NCBI GenBank assembly: GCA_900540005.1 | Contig: UQEM01000024.1 | Coordinates: 1-23,599, forward strand | Reading direction: 5' to 3' | From: an uncultured Ruminococcus sp. | GTDB lineage: Bacteria > Bacillota > Clostridia > Oscillospirales > Ruminococcaceae | DNA: 23,599 bases | Shown here: piece after piece, positions 21,858-23,599 of the stretch | Position numbering within the stretch: position 1 is the stretch's first letter | Layout: every line of letters begins with the position of its first letter | The notes under the pieces: generated by a model | Database searches by the model: none | The model's input: the letters and a program-made list of their open reading frames with translations, nothing else | Told to the model about the DNA's origin: nothing | Position numbers and translations under genes: made by a program

Positions 21858-22497
21858 ACGTGACAGTAAGGAAATAGTTATGGAAGAACGGTTCATGTAC
21901 TGTGATCCCGAAGGAAGAGCCGTTGACCCTCATGATATAGAACTGCGCTACAATCACAATCATGATTCCAAGGGGAGATTTTGTTCAGGTATTGGCGGCG
22001 GACGTTCTAACGGTGGTGGAAAATCCGGGAAAAGTGTTGACAAATCTGGGAAAACAGGTATAATAAAGACAGGAACAGTGAGCGGAGGATTAATACCCGA
22101 CAGCGATGATGCACAGGCTCACGCTGAACGATATTATGAATCAGTTCGTAAAATGAAAACTGATGTCAGAAACATCGCACAGAACACAGGATTCAGCGAA
22201 GAAGATGTTTCACAGATAAAAAATCATGTTTTCGTTGATGAGCATGATCTCGGCGGAGATGTTCCTGAACGATTTTATCCAAATTATGCTATGTCACAAT
22301 CGTGGCAAAGACTGATTGACGGAAAGAATATTCAAAAGCACGACATTACACTTTTAAATCATGAGAAAATGGAAAGTAAACTTATGAAGCTGGGCTATTC
22401 TCAAAAAGAAGCGCATGAGTTTACTGAGAAAGTCTATAATTATGCTAAAGAAAGTAGGGAGTATTATGCTGAAATTAATAAACATCGTAAAGAATAA
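21823..22497 (+). CDS. Putative phage-borne polymorphic-toxin-like protein
   Basis: This 224-residue protein has three parts. A short N-terminus leads to LRYNHNHDSKGRF at residues 41-53. A Gly/Ser/Lys-rich linker covers about 55-90. A compact C-terminal domain covers about 95-224 and contains EEDVSQIKNHVFVDEHDLGG, then AMSQSWQRL and HDITLLNHEKMESKLMKLG. NHNHDxxGRF plus a low-complexity Gly linker is, from memory, typical of phage structural proteins with variable C-terminal toxin domains. The C-terminal domain recalls RHS/MuF-type tips. The activity is unknown; His-rich HDxxLLxHE might be catalytic or metal-binding. The start is uncertain: 21823 has GGGAGG only 2 nt away, and ATG 21880 with AAGGA is an alternative. 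A small gene overlaps its end by 32 nt, as in toxin-immunity pairs. Confidence 0.55.
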   Translation: MKIKIAEMYTVERDSKEIVMEERFMYCDPEGRAVDPHDIELRYNHNHDSKGRFCSGIGGGRSNGGGKSGKSVDKSGKTGIIKTGTVSGGLIPDSDDAQAHAERYYESVRKMKTDVRNIAQNTGFSEEDVSQIKNHVFVDEHDLGGDVPERFYPNYAMSQSWQRLIDGKNIQKHDITLLNHEKMESKLMKLGYSQKEAHEFTEKVYNYAKESREYYAEINKHRKE

Positions 22498-22714
22498 CAA
22501 CACAATAGAAGCGGATTATATTCCTGAAACCAGTTCAAAATCTGCCCATATCTCTCTTGACATTGATACCGAGAAATACAATGCTGAGGATATAGAGGAG
22601 TATGGCTCAACATATAGCCGAATGGCTGCCAATGGTTTGATAAGAACGCTTAATGAGCTGAACAGTGGCAAGCGAGAAAAATTGCCAAGCGAGAGACTCG
22701 TAATGTGGTATTGA
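22466..22714 (+). CDS. Small putative immunity protein
   Basis: This 82-residue acidic protein starts MLKLINIVKNNNTIEADYIP and ends LPSERLVMWY. AGGGAG lies 5-6 nt before the ATG, inside the end of the toxin-like gene, with a 32-nt out-of-frame overlap. No family is known to me. The size, acidity, tight overlap and a terminator right after it make a cognate immunity role for the preceding protein likely but unproven. It is visibly more AT-rich than terL downstream. Confidence 0.6.
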   Translation: MLKLINIVKNNNTIEADYIPETSSKSAHISLDIDTEKYNAEDIEEYGSTYSRMAANGLIRTLNELNSGKREKLPSERLVMWY

Positions 22715-22723
22715 ATAACCGAT

Positions 22724-22752
22724 AAAACCGTTCTCACATGAGAGCGGTTTTC
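22724..22752 (+). terminator. Terminator after immunity-like gene
   Basis: A 12-bp stem AAAACCGTTCTC/GAGAGCGGTTTT with a 4-nt loop and one G-U pair is followed by TTTTCTT on the plus strand. It lies 10 nt after the small gene and separates the toxin/immunity-like pair from terL. Confidence 0.9.
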
Positions 22753-22782
22753 TTATGCCTGCGAAAGGAGTGAAGCAGCGGC

Positions 22783-23547
22783 ATGATAGAGGAAAGCCGA
22801 GCGTACAGATACGCTGTTCGATGTGCTGAGAACCAAGACCGCAAGGTTGGTATCTATGTTCAACGGCAATGTCTGCAATGGCTTGAAATAGTCAACGATA
22901 AGAACCCGAAAGCCTATATATCGCACAGTCAGTGGAAGAAGATCACGAAGATACTAAAAATTATCGTCCACCCTGACCTCAATTGCAGTATGCATGACGG
23001 TCTTGAAGATTACGCTATGCTGTTCATATATGCAATATTCTGCACCAAAAACGCCAAGGACAGCTACAGGTACTATCAGACCGCGCTGTTGGAAATTGCC
23101 CGAAAGAACTTCAAGACGTTCACTTCTGCGGTAATTTTTATAATCGGATTGCTGAGTGAGCCAAGGTTCAGCCGTTTCTTTTCAGTTGCTCCCGACCTGA
23201 AGCTATCGAGCGAGCTGAAAATGGCGATCCGAAAGATCATTAAGTCAAGTCCATATCTTGAAGATGAGTTCAAGATATTGCGCAGCGAGATCAGGTGCAA
23301 GTTGACGGATTCTGAATATACGCCGCTTGCATACTCGCAAGACAAAATGGACGGTAAGCTTGCAACTATGTTCCTCGCCGATGAGGTCGGAGCAATGGAC
23401 AGCTATCCGCTCGAAGCAATGCGCTCCTCGCAGATAACGCTCAGAGAAAAGCTCGGCGTAGTTATTTCCACACAGTACCCGAACGATTTCAACGCAATGC
23501 TTGATGAGATCGACAAATCGAAAAAAACAATTGACGGTATTCTTTGA
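22783..23547 (+). pseudogene. terL: Phage large terminase, N-terminal half
   Basis: This 254-residue product matches the ATPase part of Terminase_1-type large subunits, which pump phage DNA into capsids. Visible blocks are LLEIARKNFKTFTSAVIF (Walker A region), FFSVAPDLKLSSELK, DGKLATMFLADEVGAMDSYP (Walker B region with catalytic acid) and GVVISTQYPND (coupling motif). The Walker A has Phe where the family normally has Gly (RKNGKT). The whole nuclease half, around 300 residues, is missing. The stop codon is the TGA that opens an IS-like end at 23545. AAGGAG is about 14 nt before the ATG. Confidence 0.85.
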
Positions 23548-23599
23548 CCCGCCCCCTGTCAAGTAGACAGCGCAAAAAACAAAAATATTCTATGTTGTG
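23545..23599 (+). mobile_element. Probable IS end interrupting terL
   Basis: TGACCCGCCCCCTGTCAAGT and the following AGACAG, with the palindrome CTGTC-AAGTA-GACAG (23556-23570), start exactly where terL homology ends. This looks like the left end of an IS3-type element, though only 55 nt are in the window, so the family is uncertain. Confidence 0.5.

Noticed and set aside
1..23599. CRISPR arrays, tRNA, rRNA or known riboswitches
   Set aside because: No regularly spaced repeats, no cloverleaf-like or rRNA sequence and no recognisable riboswitch core were seen in any intergenic stretch.

Overview
The window comes from a low-to-mid GC Gram-positive anaerobe, most likely a cellulosome-forming Ruminococcus close to R. 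flavefaciens or R. champanellensis. Three things point there: two adjacent secreted family 9 glycoside hydrolases that both end in dockerins, an IspH-ribosomal S1 fusion typical of Clostridia, and strong AGGAGG-type ribosome binding sites. No tRNA, rRNA or CRISPR array was seen. The species assignment is inferred from gene content, not from a search.

Positions 1-7,130 hold the plant-polysaccharide part, all on the minus strand. It contains a Mbeg1-like (DUF2974) alpha/beta-hydrolase, a CelK-like enzyme (signal peptide, CBM4-like module, Ig-like domain, GH9, dockerin) and a second GH9 enzyme (signal peptide, GH9, CBM3c, linker, dockerin). Both cellulases have a visible sigma-A promoter and an intrinsic terminator, so they look like separate transcription units. 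Their architectures suggest complementary cellobiohydrolase-like and processive endoglucanase-like activities docked on the same scaffold.

Positions 7,090-18,560 form a tightly packed minus-strand housekeeping run. In order of transcription it reads tepA-like protease, ftsK/spoIIIE, YgiQ-type radical SAM, ComEC-like metallo-beta-lactamase-fold protein, DUF3006, BaiN-type flavoprotein, YccF, cmk, plsC and ispH-rpsA. A near-consensus promoter precedes tepA and a 10-bp-stem terminator follows ispH-rpsA. Most junctions overlap or are under 20 nt. One junction, ygiQ to the MBL gene, overlaps by 130 nt in two frames. A Shine-Dalgarno sequence plus ATG sits exactly at the IspH/S1 domain boundary.

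Positions 18,580-23,599 are an accessory, decayed mobile region. It begins with tandem minus-strand terminators and a 3' remnant of an IS3-like element. An apparently intact IS110-family transposase gene follows, preceded by about 400 nt of highly structured non-coding DNA that is a candidate bridge-RNA region. Next are the 5' end of a second IS3-like element, broken inside orfA and joined to a truncated DUF1643 gene, and then a prophage fragment. The fragment carries a short P27-like small-terminase piece, a toxin-like gene with a phage-type linker, a small overlapping putative immunity gene with its own terminator, and a half-length large terminase cut by what looks like another IS end. The most novel candidates are the toxin/immunity-like pair between the terminase genes, the structured RNA region of the IS110 element and the internal start in the IspH-S1 gene.
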